Shown here one piece after another: positions 37,254-48,705 of a stretch of DNA of 64,000 bases. How positions within the stretch are numbered: position 1 is the stretch's first letter; every line of letters begins with the position of its first letter. The DNA comes from Ancylobacter sp. Lp-2. GTDB taxonomy: Bacteria; Pseudomonadota; Alphaproteobacteria; Rhizobiales; Xanthobacteraceae. The notes beneath the pieces were generated by a model, which was given only the letters and a program-made list of their open reading frames with translations, had not been told where the DNA came from and searched no databases. Location: assembly GCF_020523795.1 (NCBI RefSeq), contig NZ_JAJALI010000016.1, positions 1 through 64,000 on the forward strand. The letters run 5' to 3'. The position numbers and the translations under genes are program-made.

Positions 37254-38630
37254 TCAATGTCTGTGGGAGGTGTTCAGCCGGCGCTCTACGAACAGCGAGT
37301 AGCGCGACATGCCGAAGCAGAACAGGAAGTAGACGATGCCGGCAAAGGCGAAGCCGGTATAGAGCGTCACCGGTGTCGCCCAGTTCGGGTCGGTGAAGGC
37401 GGCGCGCAGCTGACCGAGGAAGTCGAAGATCGACACGATCAGCACCAGCGTGGTGTCCTTGAACAGGCTGATGAAGCTGTTGACGATACCCGGAATGACC
37501 AAGGTCAACGCCTGCGGCAGGATGATCAGCCGCATCATCTGGGTCCAGGTCAGGCCCATCGCCATCGCGCCCTCATACTGGCCCTTCGAAATGGCCTGCA
37601 GGCCGCCGCGCACCACCTCGGCGATATAGGCGGCGGTGAACAGCGCGACGCCGACCAAAGCACGCAGCAGCCCGTCCGGGTTCACGCCGACCGGCAGGAA
37701 CAAAGGCAGCATGTAGGTGGCGAAGAACAGCACGGTGATCAGCGGCACGCCGCGCCAGAACTCGATGAAGATCACGCAGAGCAACCGCACGATCGGCATC
37801 TTGGAGCGGCGGCCAAGCGCCAGCGCGATGCCGAGCGGCATCGAGGCGACGATGCCGGTCACCGCGATCACCAGCGTCACCAGCAGGCCGCCCCATTGCC
37901 GGGTCTCCACCCGCTCCAGGCCGAAATCGACGTCCCACAGCAAGGTGATGATGCCGAGCCCCGCGAGGACATAGGCGGTCATCGTCGCCGCGCCGCGCCC
38001 GCTGCCGGTGGCGAGGCGGCCGATGACATAGGCCACGGCGACGCACAGCGCCGAGGTGACCACGAAGTCCAGCCAGAAACCGAGCTGCAGCCCGGCCACG
38101 CCGGCGTCGCCCGCCACCGCCCGCAGGAGGCCGAAATGGCCGAACAGAAAGTTCGAGGCGCTGATGTTGCCGCCGGTCAGCAGGATGAAGGCGAGGATGG
38201 GATAGGCGACGAAGAACAGGAAGGAGTTCAGCCGCTTGTGCGGCCAGGACAGCACCAGCAGCGGCACCAGCAGCACCACGCCGATGAGGAAGACGAGGTC
38301 GACGCGCCAGCGCTGGCCGGCCGGATAGAAGCCGTAGATCAGCTGGGCGAACTTCGCCTTGATGAAGGGCCAGCAGGCGCCGACCTCGGCACCGAGGCAG
38401 GCCTCGCGATTGTTGCCGGTCCACACCGCATCGATCAGCAGGAAGCGGACCAGCGGCGGCAGGATCCACGCCACCAGCGCGATGCCGAGCAAGGTCAGCA
38501 CGCCGCTGGTGATGGAGGAGAACAGGTTCTGCCTTATCCAGCCGATGACACCGACATTGCGGCTGGGCGGCGGCAGCGGCGTCTGCATCTCCGAGCGGAT
38601 GAAGGTGCCGTCGTCGAAGGTCAGGCTCAT
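37254..38630 (-). CDS. aapM: General L-amino acid ABC transporter permease AapM
   Basis: This is a 458-aa inner-membrane permease. It has the long N-terminal region typical of AapM, with extra helices and the periplasmic [17 protein letters not shown] segment. A C-terminal HisM/GlnP-like core follows, with an EAA loop ([23 protein letters not shown]). It is 4 bp from aapP and 10 bp from aapQ on the same strand. Together with AapQ it forms the transport channel for a broad range of L-amino acids. Confidence 0.92.
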   Translation of the reverse strand: MSLTFDDGTFIRSEMQTPLPPPSRNVGVIGWIRQNLFSSITSGVLTLLGIALVAWILPPLVRFLLIDAVWTGNNREACLGAEVGACWPFIKAKFAQLIYGFYPAGQRWRVDLVFLIGVVLLVPLLVLSWPHKRLNSFLFFVAYPILAFILLTGGNISASNFLFGHFGLLRAVAGDAGVAGLQLGFWLDFVVTSALCVAVAYVIGRLATGSGRGAATMTAYVLAGLGIITLLWDVDFGLERVETRQWGGLLVTLVIAVTGIVASMPLGIALALGRRSKMPIVRLLCVIFIEFWRGVPLITVLFFATYMLPLFLPVGVNPDGLLRALVGVALFTAAYIAEVVRGGLQAISKGQYEGAMAMGLTWTQMMRLIILPQALTLVIPGIVNSFISLFKDTTLVLIVSIFDFLGQLRAAFTDPNWATPVTLYTGFAFAGIVYFLFCFGMSRYSLFVERRLNTSHRH

Positions 38631-38640
38631 GGCGCGCTCC

Positions 38641-39831
38641 TCACCGTTCCACGAGCGCGACGCGCTTGTTGTAGGCGTTCATGATCACCGAGGTGATGAT
38701 CGAGATGACGAGATAGACGCCCATGGTGATGGCGATGATCTCGATCGCCTGGCCGGTCTGGTTCAGCGTGGTGCCGGCGAACACCGCGACAAGGTCGGGA
38801 TAGCCGACCGCCACCGCCAGCGAGGAGTTCTTGGTCAGGTTGAGATACTGGCTGGTCAGCGGCGGGATGATCACCCGCATCGCCTGCGGGATCACCACCA
38901 GCCGCATGGTGTAGCCGGAGCGCAGCCCGAGCGAGTTCGCCGCCTCGGTCTGGCCGTGGCTCACCGACTTGATGCCGGCACGGACGTTCTCGGCGATGAA
39001 GGCGGCGGTGTAGGTGGCGAGACCGACGGTCAGCGCCACGAACTCCGGAATGACCCGCACGCCGCCGACGAAGTTGAAGCCCTTGAGCTCCGGCTTCTCG
39101 AAGGAGATGGGAAAGCCGGTGACGATCATGGCGATCAGCGGCAGCCCGACGATCAGCCCGAGGCCGACCCACAGCATCGGAAATGGCCGGCCGGTCTCTT
39201 CCCGGCGCTGGCGGCTCCAGCCGCCGATCAGCACCGTCGCCAGCACGGCAAAGCCGAAGGTCCACAGCACGAGGCCGGTGCCCTCGCCGAACAACGGGCG
39301 AGGCACCACGATGCCGCGATTGGAGATGAAGGCCTCGCCGAAGATCGAGATGCTCTGGCGCGGATTCGGCATCGCGCTGAGCACGGCAAGGTACCAGAAC
39401 AGGATCTGGAACAGCGGCGGCAGGTTGCGCAGCAGCTCCACATAGCAGGTGGAGATCAGCCGGATGACGAAGTTCTTGGACAGCCGGCCGATACCGACCA
39501 GAAAGCCGATGATGGTGGCGAAGAAGATGCCGATCACCGCCACCAGCAGCGTGTTCAATATGCCGACGGCAAAGGCGCGGCCGTAGGTCGACGTCTCCGA
39601 ATAGCTGATCAGGGTCTGGCTGATGCCGAAGCCCGCGGTGTTTTCCAGGAAGCCGAAGCCGGTAGCGATCTTCTGCGCCGCGAGATTTTCCCGCGCATTG
39701 TCGATGAACATCCATCCGAGGACGATCACCAGAACCAGCGCCACGACCTGAAGGACGATGCTTCGTACCTTCGGGTCGTTCATGAACGACGTGCGGCCCT
39801 GTTTGACCGCCGGCTCGACCCAATCCGCCAT
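38641..39831 (-). CDS. aapQ: General L-amino acid ABC transporter permease AapQ
   Basis: This is a 396-aa permease with eight or so hydrophobic segments. A long periplasmic insertion (about 95-170) contains the LLRNLPPLFQILFWY conserved motif, and an EAA loop sits in QTEAANSLGLRSGYTMRLVVIPQAM. ATG 39831 follows GAGGGGAATTA and gives MADWVEPAVKQ. It lies downstream of aapJ with a 121-bp gap that contains a strong hairpin. Confidence 0.92.
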   Translation of the reverse strand: MADWVEPAVKQGRTSFMNDPKVRSIVLQVVALVLVIVLGWMFIDNARENLAAQKIATGFGFLENTAGFGISQTLISYSETSTYGRAFAVGILNTLLVAVIGIFFATIIGFLVGIGRLSKNFVIRLISTCYVELLRNLPPLFQILFWYLAVLSAMPNPRQSISIFGEAFISNRGIVVPRPLFGEGTGLVLWTFGFAVLATVLIGGWSRQRREETGRPFPMLWVGLGLIVGLPLIAMIVTGFPISFEKPELKGFNFVGGVRVIPEFVALTVGLATYTAAFIAENVRAGIKSVSHGQTEAANSLGLRSGYTMRLVVIPQAMRVIIPPLTSQYLNLTKNSSLAVAVGYPDLVAVFAGTTLNQTGQAIEIIAITMGVYLVISIITSVIMNAYNKRVALVER

Positions 39832-39919
39832 TAATTCCCCTCGCCTCGTTGAGGCCCATGTCATGGACGCGGCGGGCCCGGTCTAGAGCCGGGTTGTGGT
39901 CCCGCGCGCTTCAGCGGAA

Positions 39920-39943
39920 CGTCCCCCGGCGAACCGGGGGACG
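39920..39943 (-). terminator. Intra-operon hairpin between aapJ and aapQ
   Basis: CGTCCCCCGG and CCGGGGGACG form a perfect 10-bp stem with a CGAA tetraloop and no T-run, 10 bp after the aapJ stop. It probably stabilises aapJ mRNA or lowers read-through into aapQMP, as for other binding-protein operons. That role is inference. Confidence 0.65.
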
Positions 39944-39952
39944 CGGGATCGA

Positions 39953-40984
39953 TCAGCGGATCGGCGGGGCGTACTGCAGGCCACCCTTGGTCCACAGGGC
40001 GTTGGTGCCGCGCGCCAGCTTCAGCGGGGTGTCGGGACCGACATTGCGATCGTACATCTCGCCATAGTTGCCCACCAGCTTGATGATCTGCACCGCCCAG
40101 TCGTTGCCGAGACCCAGGCCTTCGCCGAACTTGCCCTCGGTGCCGACCACGCGCTTGACCTCGGGGTTGGTCGACTTGAGCATCTCGTCGAGGTTCTTGG
40201 AGGAAATGCCCAGTTCCTCGGCATTCACCTGCGCGAACAGCACCCACTTCACGATGTCGAACCATTGGTCGTCGCCATGGCTGACCACCGGGCCGAGCGG
40301 CTCCTTGGAGATGATCTCCGGCAGGACGATGTGATCGTCCGGGTTCGTCAGTTTGAGGCGTTCGGCGGCGAGGCCGGAGCGGTCGGTGGTGTAGACGTCG
40401 CAGCGGCCGGAATCATAGGCCTTGATGGTCTCGTCGGCCGTGGCGAAGGCGATGACCTCGTACTGCATGTTGTTGGCGCGGAAGAAGTCCGCGACGTTCT
40501 GCTCGGTGGTGGTGCCGGTCTGGGTACAGACCGAGGCGCCGGACAGCTCGAGCGCCGAATTCACCTTCTTGTCCTTGCGGATCATGAAGCCCTGGCCGTC
40601 GTAATAGGTCACGCCGGTGAAGTTGAGGCCGAGCGAGGTGTCGCGCGAGATGGTCCAGGTGGTGTTGCGCGACAGGACGTCGATGTCGCCGGACTGCAGG
40701 GCGGTGAAGCGATCCTTGGCCGAGAGAGGCGTGAACTTCACCTTGGTGGCGTCGCCGAACACCGCCGCCGCGATGGCGCGGCAGAAGTCGACGTCGAGGC
40801 CGGCCCAGTTGCCCTTGTCGTCCGGGTTGGAGAATCCGGGCAGGCCCTGGCTGACGCCGCACTGGATGAAGCCCTTGGCCTTCACCTGCTGGAGCTTGCC
40901 GGCTTTGTCCTGGGCGAAGCTGCCACCGACCGCGGCAAGGCCGAAGGCGCCGGCAAGGGCGAAAGTGGAGAGGAGGCGTTTCAT
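39953..40984 (-). CDS. aapJ: General L-amino acid ABC transporter substrate-binding protein AapJ
   Basis: The 343-aa periplasmic receptor has a signal peptide (MKRLLSTFALAGAFGLAAVG, cleavage at SFAQ). The mature N-terminus begins LQQVKAKGFIQCGVSQGLPG, the AapJ signature. The ligand site motifs WAGLDVDFCRAIAAAVFG and LSRNTTWTISRD are intact. A YTTDRSGLAAERL segment closes the second lobe. ATG 40984 is chosen for the signal peptide, since the frame opens upstream to 41062 without sense. It is the first gene of aapJQMP, with a likely sigma-54 promoter upstream. Confidence 0.93.
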   Translation of the reverse strand: MKRLLSTFALAGAFGLAAVGGSFAQDKAGKLQQVKAKGFIQCGVSQGLPGFSNPDDKGNWAGLDVDFCRAIAAAVFGDATKVKFTPLSAKDRFTALQSGDIDVLSRNTTWTISRDTSLGLNFTGVTYYDGQGFMIRKDKKVNSALELSGASVCTQTGTTTEQNVADFFRANNMQYEVIAFATADETIKAYDSGRCDVYTTDRSGLAAERLKLTNPDDHIVLPEIISKEPLGPVVSHGDDQWFDIVKWVLFAQVNAEELGISSKNLDEMLKSTNPEVKRVVGTEGKFGEGLGLGNDWAVQIIKLVGNYGEMYDRNVGPDTPLKLARGTNALWTKGGLQYAPPIR

Positions 40985-41057
40985 AATGGCAGCCCTGTAC
41001 ATCGGTTTTTGATCGGGCACGCATCTGCGGACGCAGATGGATGCGGGCGGAGAGCGA

Positions 41058-41073
41058 AGCAAGTCGCATGCCG
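41058..41073 (-). promoter_or_regulatory. Candidate sigma-54 promoter of aapJQMP
   Basis: The complement reads CGGCATGCGACTTGCT. It keeps the GG-N10-GC core and matches TGGCAC-N5-TTGCA at all but three positions. It lies about 75 bp upstream of the aapJ ATG, a workable distance. Aap systems in rhizobia respond to nitrogen through Ntr, which supports but does not prove the call. Confidence 0.4.
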
Positions 41074-41160
41074 CTCGACACGTGAACCTGCCGCAAGGGC
41101 GTGCGCCGTTCGTCGTAGACGCAGCGCTGCGCGCATGACGTGTCGTGCGGCCGTAAGGTC

Positions 41161-41181
41161 ATCAGAACGATGTATTCTGAT
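41161..41181. promoter_or_regulatory. Palindrome upstream of metC (possible operator)
   Basis: ATCAGAA and TTCTGAT form a 7-bp inverted repeat separated by 7 nt, 65 bp before metC. It may be an operator or part of a promoter. No known regulator motif is recognised. Confidence 0.3.
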
Positions 41182-41246
41182 GCGGTCAAGCGCTTGACGC
41201 GGGAGCGGCGCTCGCCCCCAATGACGCCCCCGTCCGAAGAGAACCA

Positions 41247-42464
41247 GTGCAGTCCATGTCTAAGCAGCCCAAGGGCACAAACCGGCCCGCCTACGCGTCC
41301 GATACCACCCTCGTGAATGCCGGTCGCGATCCACAGAGATTTGACGGCTTTGTGAATGTGCCGGTGGTGCGCGGCTCCACCGTGCTGTCGCCGACCGTGC
41401 ACGATCTCGAGCACCATACCGGGCGCTACTCCTATGGCCGGCGCGGCAATCCCTCCCTCGAGGCGCTGGAGACGGCGCTTGCCGAGTTCGAAGGCGGCGC
41501 CGGCGTGGTGCTCACCCCGTCCGGCCTGTCGGCGGTCAGCACCGCCCTGCTCTCGGTGCTGGAGGCCGGCGATCACCTCCTGATGGTCGACACCGCCTAT
41601 GCGCCGACGCGGCGGGTCTGCAACGAGGTGCTGCGGCGCTTCGGCATCGAGACCACCTATTACGATCCGCTGATCGGCGACGGCATCGCCGCGCTGTTCC
41701 GGCCGAACACCCGCGCCATCTTCATGGAATCGCCAGGCTCGCAATCCTTCGAGATGCAGGATGTGCCGGCGATCGTCGCCGCGGCGGCGACGGCGGACAT
41801 CGTCACCCTCATCGACAACACCTGGGCGACGCCGCTCTATTTCCGGCCGCACGCCTTCGGCGTCGACTTCTCGATCCAGGCCGGCACCAAATATATCGGC
41901 GGCCATTCCGATCTCAATCTCGGCACCATCTCGGCCAACGAGCGCTACTACAAGCGGCTGCGCACCACCCATGGCGATCTCGGGCTCACCGTGGCGCCGG
42001 AGGATGCCTTCCTCGCCGCGCGCGGGTTGCGCACCCTGTCGGTGCGCCTCGCGCGGCACCAGCAATCGGCGCTCACCGTGGCCCGCTGGCTCGCCGGGCG
42101 GCCGGAGGTCAAGCAGGTGCTGCATCCGGCGCTGCCGGAAGCGCCCGGCCACGCCATCTGGGCGCGCGACTTCACCGGCGCCTCCGGCCTGTTCAGCGTG
42201 GTGCTGAAGCCGGCGGCGAAGCCGAGCGTCGACGCCTTCCTGGATTCGCTGGCGCTGTTCGGGCTCGGCTATAGCTGGGGCGGCTTCGAGAGCCTCGCCA
42301 TCCCGTTCGACTGCTCGACCTCCCGGACCGCCACGCGCTGGGCGCCCGGCGGGCCGACGGTGCGGCTGCATATCGGCCTCGAGGATCCGGCGGACCTGAT
42401 CGCCGACCTCGAGCAGGGACTGCGGCATCTGGCGCCACTGGCGGCACCCGACCTAGGAAAGTGA
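41247..42464 (+). CDS. metC: Cystathionine beta-lyase (PLP Cys/Met metabolism enzyme)
   Basis: The 405-aa PLP enzyme has the Cys/Met metabolism pattern: YSYGRRGNPSLEALE, LTPSGLSAVSTALLS, a DNTWATPLYFRP strand and QAGTKYIGGHSDLNLG with the PLP lysine. It cleaves cystathionine to homocysteine, pyruvate and ammonia. The related members MetB/MetZ cannot be fully excluded, but the short C-terminus and SLALFGLGYSWGGFESLA favour MetC. GTG 41247 or ATG 41256 is the start. Its stop lies in the first unit of a 20-bp tandem duplication, convergent with ureG. Confidence 0.87.
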   Translation: MQSMSKQPKGTNRPAYASDTTLVNAGRDPQRFDGFVNVPVVRGSTVLSPTVHDLEHHTGRYSYGRRGNPSLEALETALAEFEGGAGVVLTPSGLSAVSTALLSVLEAGDHLLMVDTAYAPTRRVCNEVLRRFGIETTYYDPLIGDGIAALFRPNTRAIFMESPGSQSFEMQDVPAIVAAAATADIVTLIDNTWATPLYFRPHAFGVDFSIQAGTKYIGGHSDLNLGTISANERYYKRLRTTHGDLGLTVAPEDAFLAARGLRTLSVRLARHQQSALTVARWLAGRPEVKQVLHPALPEAPGHAIWARDFTGASGLFSVVLKPAAKPSVDAFLDSLALFGLGYSWGGFESLAIPFDCSTSRTATRWAPGGPTVRLHIGLEDPADLIADLEQGLRHLAPLAAPDLGK

Positions 42465-42472
42465 CGCCCAAC

Positions 42473-42490
<18 letters not shown>
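42451..42490. repeat. 20-bp tandem duplication at the metC/ureG convergent junction
   Basis: Two adjacent copies of ACCTAGGAAAGTGA plus 6 nt (42451-42470 and 42471-42490) differ at only three positions by eye. Copy 1 holds the TGA stop of metC. Copy 2 holds the TAG stop and last three codons of ureG on the other strand. Confidence 0.85.
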
Positions 42491-43117
<627 letters not shown>

Positions 43118-43174
43118 GACTGCACTCCCTGTCGATGATCTGAAGCCGGCTCGCGCCGCCGGAGCCTGCCGGCC

Positions 43175-43900
43175 CTAGCTGCGGAACAGGCGGGTATATT
43201 GGGTCTCGTGGCGCATCGAGGCGATGTCGGAGCGCAGCGCCGCCCCGCCGAGCGCGTCGAGGTCGACATGCGGCGCCTCGGCGGCGATGGCGCGGATCGT
43301 TGACGCACAGCCGGCCAGCGCGCGGTTGCCGTCGGTCTGGCCGAGCGGCACCAGTCGCACAGCGGCGGAAACCAGATTGGCCGCCACCGCCGTCAGGAAC
43401 CCGGTCAGCGTGGCGGCAAGCGGCAGCCCGTGCGCCGCCGCCGCGCCGCCGACGGCGACGGGATAGGCGAGCCGCCCCCTCCACGCCGTCGACAGGAGGT
43501 CAAGGCCGGGCGCCGGCCAGGCGGCGCGGGTCGCGGTGAGGAAGGCGTCGCCCTGGTTCAACGTCTCCATCTGCCGCTCGCGCGACGGCGCGAAGGCGCA
43601 GGCGAGTTCCGCTACCTCGACGAAACCGGCGCTGTCTCCCGCCCTTGCCGCCCGCCAGGCATGGGCGAGCAGCACGGCGTCGGTGAAGGGCCCGCCATGG
43701 CGCAGGAGATCGTCGACCCAGCGCTGGAGCCCGACCATGTCGCGGATGTCACCGGCCTCCACCGCCCATTCGAGACCGTGCGAATAGGCAAAGGCGCCGA
43801 CCGGATAGGCCGGCGAGAGCCAGACGAACAGCGCGATGAGGTCGGGCGCGGCGGCGGCCTCGACCGGCGCGGCGATCGCGTCAGCCGTGTCCGTGGCCAT
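43175..43900 (-). CDS. ureF: Urease accessory protein UreF
   Basis: The 241-aa helical protein acts with UreD/UreH and UreG in the preactivation complex. Typical motifs are [22 protein letters not shown] near residue 30, [14 protein letters not shown] and [21 protein letters not shown] 43900 overlaps the ureE stop by 20 bp. An upstream extension would translate the His-rich DNA in a wrong frame and is rejected. Confidence 0.93.
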   Translation of the reverse strand: MATDTADAIAAPVEAAAAPDLIALFVWLSPAYPVGAFAYSHGLEWAVEAGDIRDMVGLQRWVDDLLRHGGPFTDAVLLAHAWRAARAGDSAGFVEVAELACAFAPSRERQMETLNQGDAFLTATRAAWPAPGLDLLSTAWRGRLAYPVAVGGAAAAHGLPLAATLTGFLTAVAANLVSAAVRLVPLGQTDGNRALAGCASTIRAIAAEAPHVDLDALGGAALRSDIASMRHETQYTRLFRS

Positions 43901-44687
43901 GGCCCTTGTGGGAGTGATCGTGGTGATGGTCGTGCCCGTGATGCTCGTGATCGTGATCGTGGTGGTCGTGACCGCAGCCGCAGGCCTCGCCATCAGCATG
44001 CTTGTGCTGGTGGTCATGGTGCTCGTGGCCATGGCCGCGATGCACCGGCGCCTCCGCCGGCGCGCTGCCGATATGGATCACGTCGTGCTGGTGATGATGG
44101 TCGCCATGATCATGGCCGCAGCCGCAGGCCTCGCCATGCTCATGGTGCTCGTGCCCGTGATGCGCGTGATCATGGTCGTGGTGCCCGTGATCATGATCCC
44201 TGTGATCATGATCCCCGTGATCGTGGCCGGCATGGCCGTGCCCGTGCGCCTCGGCGGCCTCGTAGGCGCCGCCCTCCGGCTCGAAGGAAGCCTCGACGAT
44301 GTCGACGGTGGCGCCGAGCCCGCGCGCCATCTCCTCAAGCACGCCGTCGCGGGCGATGCGGATGCGGTCGGCGAGCAGTTGCGCCGGCACGTGGCGGTTG
44401 CCGAGATGCCAGGCGAGGCGCGCCAGATGGTGCGGGTCGCGGGCGACGATCTCCGCCACCGGCTCCTCGGCGGCGACCACCGCCACCAGGCGGCCATCCT
44501 CCAGCGCGATGCCGTCGCCGTCCTTCAGCCGCACGGCTTCCGGCAGGTCGAGCAGGAACACCACGTCGCCCTCCCCGCGCATGGCGATGCGGCGGCGGTG
44601 CCGTCCGTCATGCGGCAGCACCACCTTGTCGGCGGCGGTGGACACATCCCAGCTGCCGGCGGGAACAAGCGTGCGAGCGCGGATCAT
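43881..44687 (-). CDS. ureE: Nickel chaperone UreE with exceptionally long histidine-rich tail
   Basis: The 268-aa protein delivers Ni2+ to UreG. Residues about 1-70 are the peptide-binding domain and about 70-140 the metal-binding domain, with [16 protein letters not shown]. From residue 148 to 268 it becomes a tail with 50 His among 121 residues, plus Asp, Gly and a twice-present [10 protein letters not shown] module (185-194 and 233-242). Klebsiella UreE has roughly a dozen terminal His. The tail probably stores nickel or zinc. The gene is flanked by ureC and ureF and overlaps ureF. Confidence 0.92.
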   Translation of the reverse strand: MIRARTLVPAGSWDVSTAADKVVLPHDGRHRRRIAMRGEGDVVFLLDLPEAVRLKDGDGIALEDGRLVAVVAAEEPVAEIVARDPHHLARLAWHLGNRHVPAQLLADRIRIARDGVLEEMARGLGATVDIVEASFEPEGGAYEAAEAHGHGHAGHDHGDHDHRDHDHGHHDHDHAHHGHEHHEHGEACGCGHDHGDHHHQHDVIHIGSAPAEAPVHRGHGHEHHDHQHKHADGEACGCGHDHHDHDHEHHGHDHHHDHSHKGHGHGHG

Positions 44688-44722
44688 GGTGGTCTCCTTC
44701 AGGACTGCCCAGCCCGTGAGGT

Positions 44723-46435
<1,713 letters not shown>

Positions 46436-46484
46436 GGACTGAATCCGATCGAAGCGTGGGACGGGCGAGACAGGCGGGGCGCGA

Positions 46485-47105
46485 TCAGAGACGGCCCATC
46501 ACCTGCTGACGGAAGCCGTAGACCTCCTTCTTGCCGGCAAGCTCGACCAACGTGACCTCGCGCGACTGGCCGGGCTCGAAGCGCACCGCGGTGCCGCTGG
46601 GGATGGCGAGCCGCTTGCCGCGCGCCAGCTCGCGGTCGAAGGCGAGCGCCGGGTTGGTCTCGAAGAAATGGTAGTGGCTGCCGACCTGGATCGGCCGGTC
46701 GCCGGTATTGGCCACCGTCAGCGTCACCGTCTCGCGGCCGGCGAGCAGCTCGATCTCCCCTTCCTCGTACAGGATCTCGCCCGGCACCGGGCCGGCGAAC
46801 AGGCGGCGGATCGGCTCGTGCACGGTGACGAGCTTGGTGCCGTCCGGGAAGGTCGCCTCGACCTGCACGTCGTGGATCATGTCGGCGACGCCCGGCATCA
46901 CCTGCTCGGCGGTCAGCACGGTGGCGCCGAGCGTCATCAGCTCGGCCACCGTCTTGCCGTCGCGCGCGCCCTCCACCACCACGTCGGTGATCAGCGCCAC
47001 CGCCTCGGGATGGTTGAGCTTCACGCCGCGCTCCAGACGCCGGCGGGCCACCATCGCCGCCATGGAGACGAGCAGCTTGTCCTTTTCGCGCGGGCTCAGG
47101 TTCAT
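46485..47105 (-). CDS. ureAB: Urease gamma-beta fusion subunit
   Basis: A 206-aa polypeptide joins UreA and UreB. Residues 1-100 are gamma ([41 protein letters not shown]). A short linker follows. Residues about 107-206 are beta ([53 protein letters not shown]). There is no internal stop or start. Separate UreA (~100 aa) and UreB (~105 aa) would add to about the same length. Helicobacter UreA is a comparable fusion, and some alphaproteobacteria share it. Confidence 0.95.
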   Translation of the reverse strand: MNLSPREKDKLLVSMAAMVARRRLERGVKLNHPEAVALITDVVVEGARDGKTVAELMTLGATVLTAEQVMPGVADMIHDVQVEATFPDGTKLVTVHEPIRRLFAGPVPGEILYEEGEIELLAGRETVTLTVANTGDRPIQVGSHYHFFETNPALAFDRELARGKRLAIPSGTAVRFEPGQSREVTLVELAGKKEVYGFRQQVMGRL

Positions 47106-47159
47106 CGGTCTACTCCGGGAAAGTTCGGGCGAAAAAGTTTTGGGCGAAAATGGAATGCA

Positions 47160-48056
47160 TCAGAAATGCCAGATGCGCGGCGGGTCGCAAACACCCAGGG
47201 GGGCGAGCAGGCGGCGAATGGCGGCGTCCAGCCCCAGCCCCTCGCGCGCCAGCAGCCGCACCGAGGCCATGCCGTCCCAGGCGCTGACGCCGATCTCGAC
47301 GTCGTCGCGCGCCTCCTGCAACGCCTCGGAAGCCTCGCGCAGCGCGTCGAGCCGCTCCAGCGCGTCGGGCGCCACCAGCAGCGCGGTGGCGAAGGCCGCC
47401 CAGCCCTGCGCGCAGGCGGATCGGTCGAGCACGCCGCCCACCGCGCCCTCAAGGCTGAGCCCGTCGGCATAGACCAGCCGGCCGCCGCGGCGCACCCGCC
47501 ACGAATCGGTCAGCTGGCCATAGGTGAAGCGCTCACCGCGCGCAGTACGCCCCAGCACCACCGATTCCACCAGCAGCAGCCGCGCCCCCTCGGCGACGTC
47601 GGCGCGAATGGTGCGGGTAACGCGTGCCCCGTCGAACAGGATGGTCGCCTGCGGCAGCCAGTCGAGCGAGGCGCCGGGCGCCACGGCGAGGTCCACCGAC
47701 AGCCGCGACAGCCCGCCATCCGAGCGGTAGCACTTCTCCGCCGCCTGCGAGGTGAGCACGAGCCGTGCTTCCTCGCCCGCCTCCATCCGCGCAGCGAAAT
47801 GGTCGCCGCCGGCGACACCGCCGCCGGTGTTGAGGATGATGCCTTCCAGCGAGCGACCGCGCCGTGCCGCCGCCGGGAAGCGGATGCGGCTCGGGCCTTC
47901 CTCTTCGAGGTGGTCGGGAATCGTGCGCCCGTCGGCGAAGCGCGCGTGAAGCAGCAGGCGACCGCGCGAGCGCAGCACGCCGGGGACGACCTCCCCGGCG
48001 GTTGGCTCACACGGCAATGCGGTTGCGTACATCCGGATCCTCGAGGGCGGCGCCAT
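47160..48056 (-). CDS. ureD: Urease accessory protein UreD (UreH)
   Basis: The 298-aa (or 290-aa from ATG 48032) scaffold binds apo-urease and recruits UreF/UreG. It shows LNTGGGVAGGDHFAARMEAG near residue 75, LTSQAAEKCYRSDGG and PQATILFDGARVTRTIRADV. The start at 48056 would overlap urtE by 50 bp and 48032 by 26 bp. Either way the gene is tightly coupled to the urea transporter genes. Confidence 0.93.
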   Translation of the reverse strand: MAPPSRIRMYATALPCEPTAGEVVPGVLRSRGRLLLHARFADGRTIPDHLEEEGPSRIRFPAAARRGRSLEGIILNTGGGVAGGDHFAARMEAGEEARLVLTSQAAEKCYRSDGGLSRLSVDLAVAPGASLDWLPQATILFDGARVTRTIRADVAEGARLLLVESVVLGRTARGERFTYGQLTDSWRVRRGGRLVYADGLSLEGAVGGVLDRSACAQGWAAFATALLVAPDALERLDALREASEALQEARDDVEIGVSAWDGMASVRLLAREGLGLDAAIRRLLAPLGVCDPPRIWHF

Positions 48057-48702
48057 CGCCCGACATCACCACCGCCCCGCGCTCCATCACAATGAAATGG
48101 TCCGCGAGCTCCTTGGCGAAGTCGAAATACTGTTCGACCAGCACGATGGCCATATCGCCCTTGCTCCGCAAGTAGCGGATGGCATTACCGATGTCCTTGA
48201 TGATCGAGGGCTGGATGCCCTCGGTCGGCTCGTCGAGCACCAGTACCTTCGGCCGCATGACCAGCGCGCGGCCGATGGCGAGCTGCTGCTGCTGGCCGCC
48301 GGAGAGGTCGCCGCCGCGCCGGCGCAGCATCGAATCCAGCACCGGGAACAACGAGAACACGTCGTCGGGAATGAAGCGGTCCGCGCGCTTCAAGGGCGCG
48401 AACCCGGTCTGCAGATTTTCCGACACCGTCAGCAGCGGGAAGATCTCCCGCCCCTGCGGCACGAAGGCGATGCCGCGCCGCGCCCGCTCGGCCGGCTTCA
48501 TCGTGGTGATGTCGTCGCCGTCGAAGCGGATGCCTCCCCTCGCGACCGGCTGCTGGCCGACGATGGCGCGCATCAGGCTGGTCTTGCCCACGCCGTTGCG
48601 GCCGAGCACGCAAGTCACCTTGCCGGGCTCCGCCTTCAGCGAAACCCCGCGCAAGGCCTGCGCGGCGCCGTAGAACAGGTCGATGTCCTGGACTTCCAGC
48701 AT
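48007..48702 (-). CDS. urtE: Urea ABC transporter ATP-binding protein UrtE
   Basis: The 231-aa ATPase has Walker A GRNGVGKTS, the signature LSGGQQQQLAIGRAL and Walker B VLVLDEPTEGIQPS. The QPS after Walker B and the overall length match UrtE, a LivF-like protein dedicated to urea import. It ends over the ureD start. Confidence 0.94.
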   Translation of the reverse strand: MLEVQDIDLFYGAAQALRGVSLKAEPGKVTCVLGRNGVGKTSLMRAIVGQQPVARGGIRFDGDDITTMKPAERARRGIAFVPQGREIFPLLTVSENLQTGFAPLKRADRFIPDDVFSLFPVLDSMLRRRGGDLSGGQQQQLAIGRALVMRPKVLVLDEPTEGIQPSIIKDIGNAIRYLRSKGDMAIVLVEQYFDFAKELADHFIVMERGAVVMSGDGAALEDPDVRNRIAV

Positions 48703-48705
48703 GCC

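Noticed and set aside
41062..41246. Possible SAM-II riboswitch before metC
   Set aside because: The conserved pseudoknot bases were not found; only a short palindrome is present.
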